Of a stretch of 63,233 nt of DNA, positions 46,792 through 54,894 are shown in pieces. Position numbers and translations under genes: made by a program. The DNA is from Desulfobulbus sp. (GTDB lineage Bacteria; Desulfobacterota; Desulfobulbia; Desulfobulbales; Desulfobulbaceae): contig JAQUEZ010000014.1 of assembly GCA_028684915.1 (NCBI GenBank), forward strand, positions 1-63,233, given 5' to 3'. The notes below the pieces were generated by a model, which worked only from the letters and a program-made list of their open reading frames with translations, searched no databases and was not told where the DNA came from. How positions within the stretch are numbered: position 1 is the stretch's first letter; the number at the start of each line of letters is the position of its first letter.

Positions 46792-47662
46792 GCAGCGTCA
46801 ACGGGTGGAAGACCGCCTTGCCGAATTGATGCTCGAGGCATCCGGTGATTTCAGCAAGCATATCGAGTCGATGCGTTATAGCCTCTTTGTCGGCGGAAAA
46901 CGTATTCGTCCCGTACTTTGCCTCGCCGGGGCCCAGGCCGTGGACAGCAGCGAAACAGTGCGCAACAATGCTCTTCCCGTGGCATGCTCCCTGGAGTGTA
47001 TCCACACCTATTCGTTGATTCACGATGATCTCCCGGCTATGGACAACGATGATCTTCGCCGGGGCAAGCCGACCAACCACACGGTCTTCGGCGAGGCTGC
47101 GGCCATCCTTGCGGGTGATGGCCTCCTGACCTTTGCCTTTGACCTGCTGAGTAGCCAGGCTTCAAAAGCGATTGCCGATTCGACCCGGGTCCGGATCATC
47201 CAGACCATTGCCCGTGCCGCCGGCCCCTTGGGCATGGTGGGTGGCCAGTCACTGGACATGATTTTCGAGGGCAAACAGGTGGGGTATGAGACGCTTCGCA
47301 GTATTCACCGCAGCAAGACCGGCGCCCTGATTACCGCCTCGGTGTTGAGTGGAGCCATGGTGGCTGGTGCAACTCCGGACCAGGAAGAGGCTCTGCGCAC
47401 CTATGGTAATAACATCGGCCTAGCCTTTCAGATAGTCGATGACCTGCTCGATGTCGAGGCGACCACTGAAGAACTCGGCAAACCTGCAGGCAGCGATGCC
47501 AAGTCCGATAAGGTTACCTACCCCTCCCTTTTCGGCGCGGAAACCTCGCGCACCATGGCCCGAGAGGCGGTTCAGGAAGCAATAACCGCCTTAGACACTT
47601 TTGATGCCCAGGCAGATCCGCTGCGGGCATTGGCTCATTACATTGTAGACCGTAAAAAATAA
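46763..47662 (+). CDS. ispA: (2E,6E)-farnesyl/geranylgeranyl diphosphate synthase
   Basis: A 299-residue trans-prenyltransferase with the two Asp-rich motifs [15 protein letters not shown] and VDDLLDVE that bind Mg and substrate. It condenses IPP with DMAPP/GPP and lies directly before dxs, so both supply isoprenoids. Chain length (C15 or C20) cannot be fixed from sequence. Confidence 0.95.
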   Translation: MVEIKSYLNEQRQRVEDRLAELMLEASGDFSKHIESMRYSLFVGGKRIRPVLCLAGAQAVDSSETVRNNALPVACSLECIHTYSLIHDDLPAMDNDDLRRGKPTNHTVFGEAAAILAGDGLLTFAFDLLSSQASKAIADSTRVRIIQTIARAAGPLGMVGGQSLDMIFEGKQVGYETLRSIHRSKTGALITASVLSGAMVAGATPDQEEALRTYGNNIGLAFQIVDDLLDVEATTEELGKPAGSDAKSDKVTYPSLFGAETSRTMAREAVQEAITALDTFDAQADPLRALAHYIVDRKK

Positions 47663-47664
47663 TC

Positions 47665-49575
47665 ATGCTGATTGTGGATTCCCTGACAGACCAATCTTCC
47701 CCCCTGCTGGACACCATCAACTCGCCCCGCGATCTGCGTCGCCTCAGCCTGCCGCAGATGGCAGCACTAGCCCAGGAACTGCGGGAAACCATTATCACCA
47801 CTGTTGCCCAAACCGGTGGCCACCTCGCCCCCAGTCTCGGGGTGGTGGAACTGTCCATTGCTCTCCACTATGTCTTTGATACCCCTCGGGATCGATTGGT
47901 TTGGGACGTAGGCCATCAGGCCTATGCCCATAAGCTGCTCACCGGAAGGCGGGATCAATTTGCCTCTCTGCGCCAATACAAGGGCATGAGCGGCTTTCCC
48001 AAACGAGGCGAGAGCCCCTATGACACTGTCGAGGCAGGCCACAGCTCGACTTCGATCTCTTACGGCCTGGGCATGGCCACCGCCAAATGCATGCAGAATG
48101 ATCCAGCCAAGGTGATTGCCATCATCGGCGATGGTTCCATGACCGCTGGCATGGCCTTTGAGGGGTTGAATCATGCCGGTGATCTCGGCAAAAACCTGGT
48201 GGTCATCCTTAACGACAACGAGATGTCGATCTCAAAAAACGTCGGCGCCCTTTCAAGTTTTCTCAGCCGCCAAATGACCGGCCGCACTATACGCCGCCTG
48301 CGTGATCACATCGAAGATCGACTCATGGCACTCTCTTCGGTGGGTGAAAACATCCTCTCGGTGCTGCGTAAAAGTGAAGAGAGTCTCAAGGGATTCTTCA
48401 CTCCGGGCATGTTGTTTGAGGCGCTTAAATTCAAGTATGTCGGGCCGATTCCCGGCCATGAGCTGGAAGATTTGATCGCGACATTAGAAAACGTCCGCGA
48501 CCACAACCATGGCCCGGTTCTGGTGCATGTGATCACCACCAAAGGCAAGGGATACAAACCGGCGGAAAACAATCCCGGTGATTACCACGGTGTCGGCCCC
48601 TTTGATGTGGCGACCGGCATACAAAAGAAAAACAGGACCGCTCCCATCTCCTACACCAAGGCCTTTGGCCAAACCCTTTGCCGCCTGGCCCGCCAGGACA
48701 AACGAGTTGTGGGGATTACGGCGGCCATGCCGGCTGGTACCGGTTTATCTTCCTTTGCGGCTGAATTTCCCGATCGCTTTTTTGATGTGGGCATAGCTGA
48801 ACAGCACGCCGTGACCTTTGCCGCAGGACTGGCGCTTGAGGGACTACGGCCTTTTTTTGTCGTCTACTCCTCGTTCATGCAACGCTCGCTCGATCAGTTG
48901 ATCCATGATGTCTGCCTGCCCAATCTACCTGTTACCATCGCCCTTGATCGGAGCGGTGTGGTCGGTGCGGACGGCCCGACCCACCATGGTGTCTTTGACC
49001 TCTCCTTTCTCCGCTACATTCCCAACCTGACCATACTCGCCCCTAAGGATGAAAACGAGTTGCAACACATGCTCTCTTTCTGCCTTCATCACAATGGCCC
49101 AACCGTGATCCGTTATCCACGCGGCAGTGGTGAGGGCGTACCGATGGATCCTGACTTTTGCGGGCTCATCCATGGCGAGGGCGAACTGCTGCGCCAGGGA
49201 AAAGATATCCTCCTGCTGCCCATCGGCAACCGGGTTTCGCCTGCCATTAAAGCGGCCGACCAACTAGCCGAGCAGGGAATCAGCGCGGCAGTGATCAATC
49301 CCCGGTTTCTCAAACCGCTGGATGGGGGCCTTATCTGCGATCTGGCCGCACAAACCGGCAAAGTGGTCACCATTGAAGACAATGCTGTCCAAGGTGGCTT
49401 TGGCAATGCGGTGCTGGAACTTCTCAACCAAAACGGCTTACGCCTGCCAGTCACCCTCCTGGGTTATGGAGATAATTTCATTGAACACGCGCCCCAATCC
49501 GTACTCTGGCACAATGAAGGAATCGACGCCGAAGGCATTGTGCGGGCAGCCGTAGCCCTGGTCCGGAGTCATTGA
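47665..49575 (+). CDS. dxs: 1-deoxy-D-xylulose-5-phosphate synthase
   Basis: A 636-residue TPP enzyme, the first step of the MEP isoprenoid pathway; DXP is also a precursor for pyridoxal phosphate and thiamine, which links it to pdxA in this window. Motifs: VGHQAYAHKLLTGR, the TPP/Mg site GDGSMTAGMAFEGLNHAG and the C-terminal transketolase core DRSGVVGADGPTHHG. ATG two bases after the ispA stop. Confidence 0.97.
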   Translation: MLIVDSLTDQSSPLLDTINSPRDLRRLSLPQMAALAQELRETIITTVAQTGGHLAPSLGVVELSIALHYVFDTPRDRLVWDVGHQAYAHKLLTGRRDQFASLRQYKGMSGFPKRGESPYDTVEAGHSSTSISYGLGMATAKCMQNDPAKVIAIIGDGSMTAGMAFEGLNHAGDLGKNLVVILNDNEMSISKNVGALSSFLSRQMTGRTIRRLRDHIEDRLMALSSVGENILSVLRKSEESLKGFFTPGMLFEALKFKYVGPIPGHELEDLIATLENVRDHNHGPVLVHVITTKGKGYKPAENNPGDYHGVGPFDVATGIQKKNRTAPISYTKAFGQTLCRLARQDKRVVGITAAMPAGTGLSSFAAEFPDRFFDVGIAEQHAVTFAAGLALEGLRPFFVVYSSFMQRSLDQLIHDVCLPNLPVTIALDRSGVVGADGPTHHGVFDLSFLRYIPNLTILAPKDENELQHMLSFCLHHNGPTVIRYPRGSGEGVPMDPDFCGLIHGEGELLRQGKDILLLPIGNRVSPAIKAADQLAEQGISAAVINPRFLKPLDGGLICDLAAQTGKVVTIEDNAVQGGFGNAVLELLNQNGLRLPVTLLGYGDNFIEHAPQSVLWHNEGIDAEGIVRAAVALVRSH

Positions 49576-49620
49576 TCGACCGCGCATCAAGATAATCTTT
49601 TTTACAGTCCCCCTTTAAAC

Positions 49621-49662
49621 AAAAACGCCCACTGGCCGATAGCCAGAGGGCGTTTTTGTTTT
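49621..49662 (+). terminator. intrinsic terminator after dxs
   Basis: Stem AAAAACGCCC/GGGCGTTTTT with a further CTGGC/GCCAG pairing at the top, followed by T-rich sequence. It ends the xseB-ispA-dxs transcript and may also stop the convergent thioesterase gene. Confidence 0.88.
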
Positions 49663-49682
49663 CTACTTTTCACTCCTCTTGG

Positions 49683-49701
49683 TGGACTCGTAAAAAGTCC
49701 A
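49683..49701. repeat. repeat family 1, core copy G
   Basis: The same 19-mer TGGACTCGTAAAAAGTCCA as at 25219-25237, lying 6 bp before the stop codon of the minus-strand thioesterase gene. Confidence 0.75.
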
Positions 49702-49707
49702 TCGCTC

Positions 49708-50229
49708 TTATCGATTTGCACCGCGCTCTTTTTGGGTAAGCAAGGGGAGAAACCGCTCCATATAATCACTGCTCATCACCCCAAGCCGCACCGCAGCCTG
49801 GGAAGTCATGGCAGCAAAAGTGCCGGTGGAGCGGACGCAGAGCACCGAATCTTGGTTATAAATTTCACCAGTCACCAGCACCTGACGCTCAGAGACCACC
49901 TCCTGAATAAATCCTATGGCCGTCAGCGGCGTTTCCGCCGGGACCGGCTTCAGAAATTCTACTGTCATGGCCTTGGTCACACCAATCTTCCCCAGCAGGT
50001 AAATAACCGACCAACCCATCATCTCATCAAGGATGGTTGAAAGAATACCGCCGTGAACAGTGGTATCCCAACCGGCCATGGTCCTGGGCACGGTAACGAA
50101 CGAGTAAAGTTTCTCGTCATCAGTCTTAAACTGCATTTTAAGACCAATAGGATTATTGGTGCCGCAACCAAAACAGGTCTGATCTGGAATATTATTGACC
50201 AACCGGAGTTTTTCCTGAACGATATTCAA
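49708..50229 (-). CDS. PaaI-type hotdog thioesterase
   Basis: A 173-residue hotdog protein. DQTCFGCGTNNPIGLKM and TVHGGILSTILDEMMGWSV are hallmark segments of the PaaI family with an acidic active-site residue. The acyl-CoA substrate is unknown. It is the second such enzyme in the window besides the one at 45-479. Confidence 0.85.
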   Translation of the reverse strand: MNIVQEKLRLVNNIPDQTCFGCGTNNPIGLKMQFKTDDEKLYSFVTVPRTMAGWDTTVHGGILSTILDEMMGWSVIYLLGKIGVTKAMTVEFLKPVPAETPLTAIGFIQEVVSERQVLVTGEIYNQDSVLCVRSTGTFAAMTSQAAVRLGVMSSDYMERFLPLLTQKERGANR

Positions 50230-50264
50230 TCAATTTCTCCCCGTATTGTGGAGGATAGTATTCT

Positions 50265-50355
50265 TGAGGGACTCGTAAAAAGTCTATCACACTCTAAGAG
50301 ATGGCTAAGTAAAAACACAGAGAGACAAGGAGTAGTGTTTTTTTCGGCGCCATCA
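50265..50355. repeat. repeat family 1, internally deleted copy D
   Basis: About 91 bp. Left GGACTCGTAAAAAGTCTATC, interior CTAAGAGATGGCTAAGTAAA, right CGGCGCCATCA. It aligns with the reverse complement of copy C apart from a missing middle part, and ends 4 bp before the stop of the secreted hypothetical gene. Confidence 0.8.
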
Positions 50356-50358
50356 TTC

Positions 50359-50838
50359 TTAGCGGACGATTCCGTAGATGATCTGATCCAACACACCAGT
50401 TGCGGTAAAAACATAGCCAATACTTTTGTCCAGATCGACAACCGTGTTCCCCATCCCATCGACTTTAAGTTTTTCGAGGACCTCGCTGTAGTGAGATCCA
50501 AGGCGGAACCCATTCACGTCCCGGAAACTTGGATCATAAATGAGGATAAATTGGACCTTACCACTCTTTTTGGGAATGTTGACCTGAACAAACCGATATT
50601 TACAGATTATCCGGTCATCACTAAAAATTTTTGACACAGGTTTTCCCAGTAAACGCAGGGTATCGTCCAAGGTGGAAATCCCAGGAGTAAGCCCTCGATA
50701 GCTCGTAACACTTGCAGCAAAGGACTGCGCGCTGAAAAGACCGCCCCCCAAAAGGGCCACCAACAGGGCCACAAAGAGTCGAACAACGATACGCCTTCGC
50801 CGAGGTAAACCGCACCCGGACCTCACACCTTGTTTCAT
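50359..50838 (-). CDS. secreted hypothetical protein, BamE-like repeats
   Basis: A 159-residue exported protein. The N-terminus is strongly basic (GLPRRRR) before a hydrophobic stretch ending near AQSFAA. The mature part has YRGLTPGISTLDDTLRLLGKP and FRLGSHYSEVLEKLKV, which resemble the small BamE/SmpA-like alpha/beta repeats. No function can be assigned. The structured element at 50858-50994 lies just upstream of its ATG. Confidence 0.62.
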   Translation of the reverse strand: MKQGVRSGCGLPRRRRIVVRLFVALLVALLGGGLFSAQSFAASVTSYRGLTPGISTLDDTLRLLGKPVSKIFSDDRIICKYRFVQVNIPKKSGKVQFILIYDPSFRDVNGFRLGSHYSEVLEKLKVDGMGNTVVDLDKSIGYVFTATGVLDQIIYGIVR

Positions 50839-50857
50839 GCCGCTTCCAATATTTTTT

Positions 50858-51004
50858 GTAAGCGATCACGGGGCACCGAATCTACGGTGTTATCGGCCTG
50901 TTTACGTACAGGTGTACGCTACCTCCGGCACCCTGCAATCGCTTACAGGTCCGTTGATAAACGGTGCCCTTGGGGTTCCCCCGTGATCGGTTACTATTTT
51001 TTTA
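50858..51004 (+). ncRNA. putative structured RNA with two mutually exclusive folds
   Basis: GTAAGCGATCACGGGG (50858-50873) can pair with CCCCGTGATCGGTTAC (50979-50994) with a single mismatch, or its first nine bases can pair perfectly with ATCGCTTAC (50938-50946). Local hairpins lie inside: CACCG/CGGTG (50874-50889), CCTGT/ACAGG (50897-50912) and CCGTT-GATA-AACGG (50951-50964). On the + strand the long stem is followed by TATTTTTTTATTT, like a terminated small RNA. On the - strand it would be a leader ending about 20 bases before the ATG at 50838. It could be a 6S-like RNA, a leader or a palindromic mobile repeat. Confidence 0.45.
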
Positions 51005-51307
51005 TTTCCCAATCTTCGCGATTTCTTCCTCTACTTCCTCGGCACCTTCGGCATAGAACTTAGCCTCCTCAGGCTCCAACTCGTGGAGCAAACGCAAAAA
51101 TTCACCGGCATGTACCCGCTCTTCATCGGCAATATCTTTGAGCACCGTAATTGCCAAGGCATTGTCGGTGGATTCGGCCAACTGCATATAGAGCTGGATA
51201 GCCTCATACTCCGCAGCCACCATAAAACGGATAGCCCGTACCAGTTCGGCATCAGTCAATTTTTTCCCGTTGGCAAGACCAGAAAAAGGTGATCCAAATT
51301 CAGGCAT
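51002..51307 (-). CDS. ferritin-like protein of the encapsulin-cargo (Flp) type
   Basis: A 101-residue two-helix ferritin-like protein. Iron-ligand candidates are Glu in MVAAEYEAIQLYMQL and the ExxH in IADEERVHAGEFL. It closely resembles the ferritin-like domain fused to the N-terminus of some archaeal encapsulins, but here it is free-standing and no encapsulin is in the window. The ATG at 51307 has AAGGAGA upstream. Confidence 0.82.
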   Translation of the reverse strand: MPEFGSPFSGLANGKKLTDAELVRAIRFMVAAEYEAIQLYMQLAESTDNALAITVLKDIADEERVHAGEFLRLLHELEPEEAKFYAEGAEEVEEEIAKIGK

Positions 51308-51668
51308 ACAATTCTCCTTCCCGTTTCCGGGGTACATTTTCATGTATATTGAACAATGATGGCGTCGTAAAAAGCACTGCTCCTTGCATATCTATTTTTT
51401 AATTAGCCATCTCTTAAAGCCCATCACATTCTAAGAGATGGCGGAGTAAAAACAAAGAGATACATGGCGTATCGTTTTTTGCGGCACCATCAAGGTAGAT
51501 TAACTCGTTCGCGGGTTAATGCAAGCTCTTCAGAATGATTCCCACTGGCAGCCCCTCTACCACAGGAAAAACCGCACACAATAGGTGACGGCTGATCATG
51601 GGATTGCAACAAAAAAAGAAGGAGAGACGGCACCGACCGTGGACACGAGGGATATCGTCTTTTTCCCC
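51308..51668. other. intergenic region holding repeat copy E
   Basis: A 361 bp stretch dominated by the composite repeat at 51357-51492. The remaining part up to 51668 shows no gene; a short 100-codon frame there has no recognised features. Confidence 0.6.
51357..51492. repeat. repeat family 1, composite inverted copy E
   Basis: About 136 bp, starting TGATGGCGTCGTAAAAAG and ending TTTTTTGCGGCACCATCA. In the middle it reads AGCCATCTCTTAAAGCCCAT then ATTCTAAGAGATGGC, so two half elements face each other. The whole is a long palindrome with many paired segments. Confidence 0.8.
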
Positions 51669-52028
51669 TCAGCCGTGATGCAATGATGCGGAAACACCAA
51701 AAAAAACCGCAGCGGAAAGGATGCAGAATATTAACCATACAATCCGAAAACGCCTCGAGGTAAACCACAGGGTCAACGGGATGAGCCCCCAAAAAATGAG
51801 GCCTATCCCCATGGCAATAGCGGGCGGGCCATCCACAGTGATTTCCACACCCAACTTGCCGCTTCTTGCAAAATAGTGGGCACTCAGCACAACTTGAAAT
51901 CCAAGGCCGACAATAAAGAGGCTCAGCAATGAGGCCAGTAATCGCGGTATAAGCATCAGATTTGGACGAGCTGTGCGTTCAATGCTCTTGGGACTTTGGT
52001 TGTTGTTGGGAGAGGGGTTCGTTGTCAT
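51669..52028 (-). CDS. three-helix membrane protein, hypothetical
   Basis: A 119-residue protein with a polar, Asn/Ser/Pro-rich N-terminus and three hydrophobic segments (LMLIPRLLASLLSLFIVGLG, IGLIFWGLIPLTLWF, WLIFCILSAAVFFGVSA). No domain is recognised. The start at 52028 is chosen over 52088 because AAGGA precedes it and the longer frame would run into repeat copy F. Confidence 0.65.
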   Translation of the reverse strand: MTTNPSPNNNQSPKSIERTARPNLMLIPRLLASLLSLFIVGLGFQVVLSAHYFARSGKLGVEITVDGPPAIAMGIGLIFWGLIPLTLWFTSRRFRIVWLIFCILSAAVFFGVSASLHHG

Positions 52029-52062
52029 TGGACCGTCCTTTTTTTGTGACCAGGGAGGGCAT

Positions 52063-52158
52063 TGATAGGCTCGTAAAAAGTCCATCAATTCAAGAGATGG
52101 CTAAATAAAAGCACAGATAGACAAGGCGCAGTAGATCAAAGTTTTTACGACTCCATCA
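52063..52158. repeat. repeat family 1, copy F
   Basis: About 96 bp, with ends TGATAGGCTCGTAAAAAG and TTTTTACGACTCCATCA. The interior CAAGAGATGGCTAAATAAA matches copies C, D and E. Its last three bases read on the minus strand are the stop codon of the transporter gene. Confidence 0.85.
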
Positions 52159-53097
52159 ACTTCCAGAAGCTCGGTTTCGCGCCGGGCGCAGAGTCAGCAT
52201 TCCGGACGGCACGGTAATGATGACCAGACATGTTACAATGAGCCCGATACCGAACCAACCCTCAGGGGGGAGTTTTTCACCGACCACCATCACCGCCAGA
52301 ACCGCTGCCACCACTGGCTCAAGCAACGTGATGGTGGTGGCGGTACTAGCCCTCATCCGGGCCAGTCCCATTCCGTAACAGATGTACCCAATGAACATAG
52401 GGACGAGGGCCATATACATGCCGACAGCGGCATTTGTCCAAGAGTGCAGCAGCGGAGCCCCGGTCATCAGTAAAACCGGCATCAGCAACACACCGCCAGC
52501 GCTGAATGTCACCCCCATAACGGCCCGAGGAGCTATTTTTTCCTGCATAAGACGGCGGGCTGACCAGGAATAAAAGGCGTAAGTAAAGCCTGCCACGAGG
52601 GCCAGTAGTATGCCGGCTGTGGCATGGTCTCCGGTTCCCACCTGCTTGGCGCTGCTTTCAGCCAGACCGAGCAGGACAATGCCAGAAACACCGAGGGTTG
52701 CACCACACATCCATTTGCGTGACAACCGAAGCCCGCCGTCCAGCCGATATTCAATCAGAGCGGATAACAAAGGGGCGGAGCCTATTGAAATAACGGTGCC
52801 AATTGCCACGCCGGCAAAGCGCATGGAGGTGTAAAACGCCAGCGGGTACACGGCCACTGCTAGCCCTCCGGTCAGCAGATACGGCAAGTGGTTCGCTATC
52901 TGCCGACGCTGATGCAAAATGGCTCCAGCAGCAATCAGTCCCTGTAAAAGGCCGCCAATACCCATAGCCACGGCACCAATGGCGAGCGGGCTGAGTTCCG
53001 GTGCGAATGTGGCCGCAGTGCCTGTCGTGCCCCAAAGCATTGACGCGATAAACACGCCAGCCATACCAGTCAGGCGCCTAACATCGGTTGAGTTCAA
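52156..53097 (-). CDS. EamA/DMT-family transporter
   Basis: A 313-residue inner-membrane protein with about ten helices in two EamA repeats (SMLWGTTGTAATFAPELS at the start, GVTFSAGGVLLMPVLLM to WFGIGLIVTCLVIITVP in the second). Such carriers export amino acids, purines or other metabolites. A TetR regulator gene overlaps its start by 4 bases, so they are one operon and the regulator probably controls the transporter. The stop is supplied by repeat copy F. Confidence 0.88.
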   Translation of the reverse strand: MNSTDVRRLTGMAGVFIASMLWGTTGTAATFAPELSPLAIGAVAMGIGGLLQGLIAAGAILHQRRQIANHLPYLLTGGLAVAVYPLAFYTSMRFAGVAIGTVISIGSAPLLSALIEYRLDGGLRLSRKWMCGATLGVSGIVLLGLAESSAKQVGTGDHATAGILLALVAGFTYAFYSWSARRLMQEKIAPRAVMGVTFSAGGVLLMPVLLMTGAPLLHSWTNAAVGMYMALVPMFIGYICYGMGLARMRASTATTITLLEPVVAAVLAVMVVGEKLPPEGWFGIGLIVTCLVIITVPSGMLTLRPARNRASGS

Positions 53098-53681
53098 AAT
53101 GCCTCCAGCAATTCTTCAGCCATGTGACTTGCCTGTACAACACAATCGCTGTTTCCCTCTAGGCCGGCACGTGTAATGCTACCTTCGAGCAGAAAGGAGA
53201 GATGTCGGGCAACTGCGCGAACCCGCGCAGGGTCGTTGGTAATGATGGCGGCCAGGTGTCCGGCCAGTATGTCTTCGATTTCTTCTTTATGCCTGCGCAC
53301 AACCTCACGTCCTGGCGTGCCTGCGGGAAACTCCGCAGCGGCGTTGAGCAGCCCGCACCCCCTGAAACCCTGCTCGTAAGCAAATTCGGCATGATCGGCG
53401 TAGGCAGTAAACGCGGCAATCACCCTATCACGCGGGGTGACGGCATCACGCTCACGCGCTCGATAGAAGGTCAGCCATTCCTCGTGGCGCACTTCCAGAT
53501 AGGCAAGGACCAACGCATCTTTCGATCGAAAATTGTTATAGAGACTTTTTTTGGCGACACCGGCACGATTCACAAGGGCATCAATACCGGTTCGGTGGAT
53601 ACCGTTGTTATAAAAGAGGACTCGGGCGGCATTCAACAGTCTGTCGTAGGCTGTTTCTGTACCTGAAGATATTTCTGTCAC
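53094..53681 (-). CDS. TetR/AcrR-family transcriptional regulator
   Basis: A 195-residue regulator. The N-terminal helix-turn-helix (about residues 11-57) includes FYNNGIHRTGIDALVNRAG and KSLYNNFRSKDALV; the remainder is the variable ligand domain. It overlaps the EamA transporter gene and likely represses it until an unknown ligand binds. Confidence 0.9.
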   Translation of the reverse strand: MTEISSGTETAYDRLLNAARVLFYNNGIHRTGIDALVNRAGVAKKSLYNNFRSKDALVLAYLEVRHEEWLTFYRARERDAVTPRDRVIAAFTAYADHAEFAYEQGFRGCGLLNAAAEFPAGTPGREVVRRHKEEIEDILAGHLAAIITNDPARVRAVARHLSFLLEGSITRAGLEGNSDCVVQASHMAEELLEAF

Positions 53682-54088
53682 TCGTTTTCTCCTGATGGTT
53701 CGCTGGGTAGGTAGACCAGTATACTTACTTAAAGAACAAAAGCAACCTTCCCGTTGAAACCAGCGTCGCGTCGCTCCGACTCCTGGCCCACATTGCTCCG
53801 GAATTTGTGGCCCATCTTACAACGGAATTAGTCCCCACCTTTTTCCGGAACACGCACAAGAGGGCCCCCAGCAGTGAATCCCAGGCCACCAACGCAACGT
53901 GGCGGGCCGCAATTTCGTCCCAAAAGAGTAGTCTCGGGTAACATCATGTTAATTGCCATGCAGGGAGTTTGTTTGTGATTATATTCTATCAATGACACGC
54001 AGTTTTTTTGCATACGGCGATTACTCTCACCGAAGGTAAGAGTGCTCCTTGGGAATGAACCCGTTTTTCAAAATAAAAAGAGGGCACG
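53682..54088. other. intergenic region with IS21-like terminal repeat relic
   Basis: A 407 bp stretch between divergent genes. The TetR promoter side is at 53690-53760, the IS21-like repeats are at 53784-53857, and the promoter/ribosome site for the small coiled-coil gene is at the right. No gene is supported here. Confidence 0.6.
53784..53857. mobile_element. IS21-like multiple terminal repeats, relic end
   Basis: Three units with a spacing of about 24 bp: TGGCCCACATTGCTCCGGAA, TGGCCCATCTTACAACGGAA and a diverged TCCCCACCTTTTTCCGGAA. Repeated short units at the ends are typical of IS21-family insertion sequences. No transposase gene follows, so this is at most a remnant. The assignment rests on resemblance only. 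Confidence 0.35.
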
Positions 54089-54355
54089 ATGGATATCAAA
54101 GAAGAGTTCGGAAACCTGGTAGACCGGCTTAAAACCGAAAGAGACCAAATCAAACTGAAAGCGCATCTTGCTTCCATGGATGCCAAGGAAGAGTTCACTG
54201 CAGCAGAGCAGAAATGGAACCAGCTCAAGGATAAAGCGGCCGAGATTGCCGATGATGCGGTGGACACTTCAGAGGACTATATCTCCAAGGCCAAAATTAT
54301 TGGCGAAGAGTTGAAAGAGACCTACAAGCGGATCTCAAAACGGCTTTCTGAGTAG
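54089..54355 (+). CDS. small coiled-coil protein, hypothetical
   Basis: An 88-residue highly charged helical protein (Glu/Lys/Asp-rich) with heptad-like hydrophobic spacing throughout and no signal peptide or Cys. A DUF-type small stress protein is possible, but no family is recognised. A weak AAAAAGAGG-type ribosome site precedes the ATG. Confidence 0.6.
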   Translation: MDIKEEFGNLVDRLKTERDQIKLKAHLASMDAKEEFTAAEQKWNQLKDKAAEIADDAVDTSEDYISKAKIIGEELKETYKRISKRLSE

Positions 54356-54894
54356 TATTCCACCTTGTTCGCATATCCCATGAAGGCCTTCTCGGAATCG
54401 GGAGGGTTTTCATGGGACGAATCCTTTTTAGTTCCAAATAGATAAAGAAGCTGTTTTATGTCAGGCGTTTGAATCGGATTTATTATTTCACCTATTCGGG
54501 CCTGCTGGCGGGACTGGGAACATAAATAAACGGCGGCTAAAACCCGCCCAAAGGACGGGGCTTTACAGAACTGAATAAATAGACAGGCGAATAGTAATTC
54601 CGAAAGAAGATGAATTTATCTAACTAGTGCTCGAACGAAAACTTATTTTCTCAAGTTATCTTTCTAGAATTATATTGAAAAACTAAAATTTTAAAAAATG
54701 AAGATTTTTTGATTGGAGTACCACAAAACAGTGCTTTGCCATAGTATCACCTTAATTTTCTGAAAGATGACTTAAGCCACTTGGTCACCGCAAGAATCTT
54801 CACATTGAAACCGATGGGCATCTTGCTATTTGTTCGTTTCTTTTTCGGTTTTCGTTCAGTCACTAACTAGAGTCACGAAATTTTGCGAGGCTTC
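54356..54894. other. intergenic region, AT-rich
   Basis: A 539 bp stretch without a supported gene. It holds a possible terminator-like CCCATGAA/TTCATGGG pairing (about 54379-54416) after the coiled-coil gene, a GC-rich hairpin (CCCGCCC-AAAGGA-CGGGG, about 54543-54560) of a kind seen at IS200/IS605 ends, and an AT-rich tract (54600-54760). Confidence 0.5.

Noticed and set aside
53828..54013. A 61-codon minus-strand frame
   Set aside because: It overlaps the IS-like repeat relic and has no coding signs.
54531..54575. IS200/IS605 end hairpin
   Set aside because: Only a short GC-rich hairpin is present; no transposase or TnpB gene, so it is not called.
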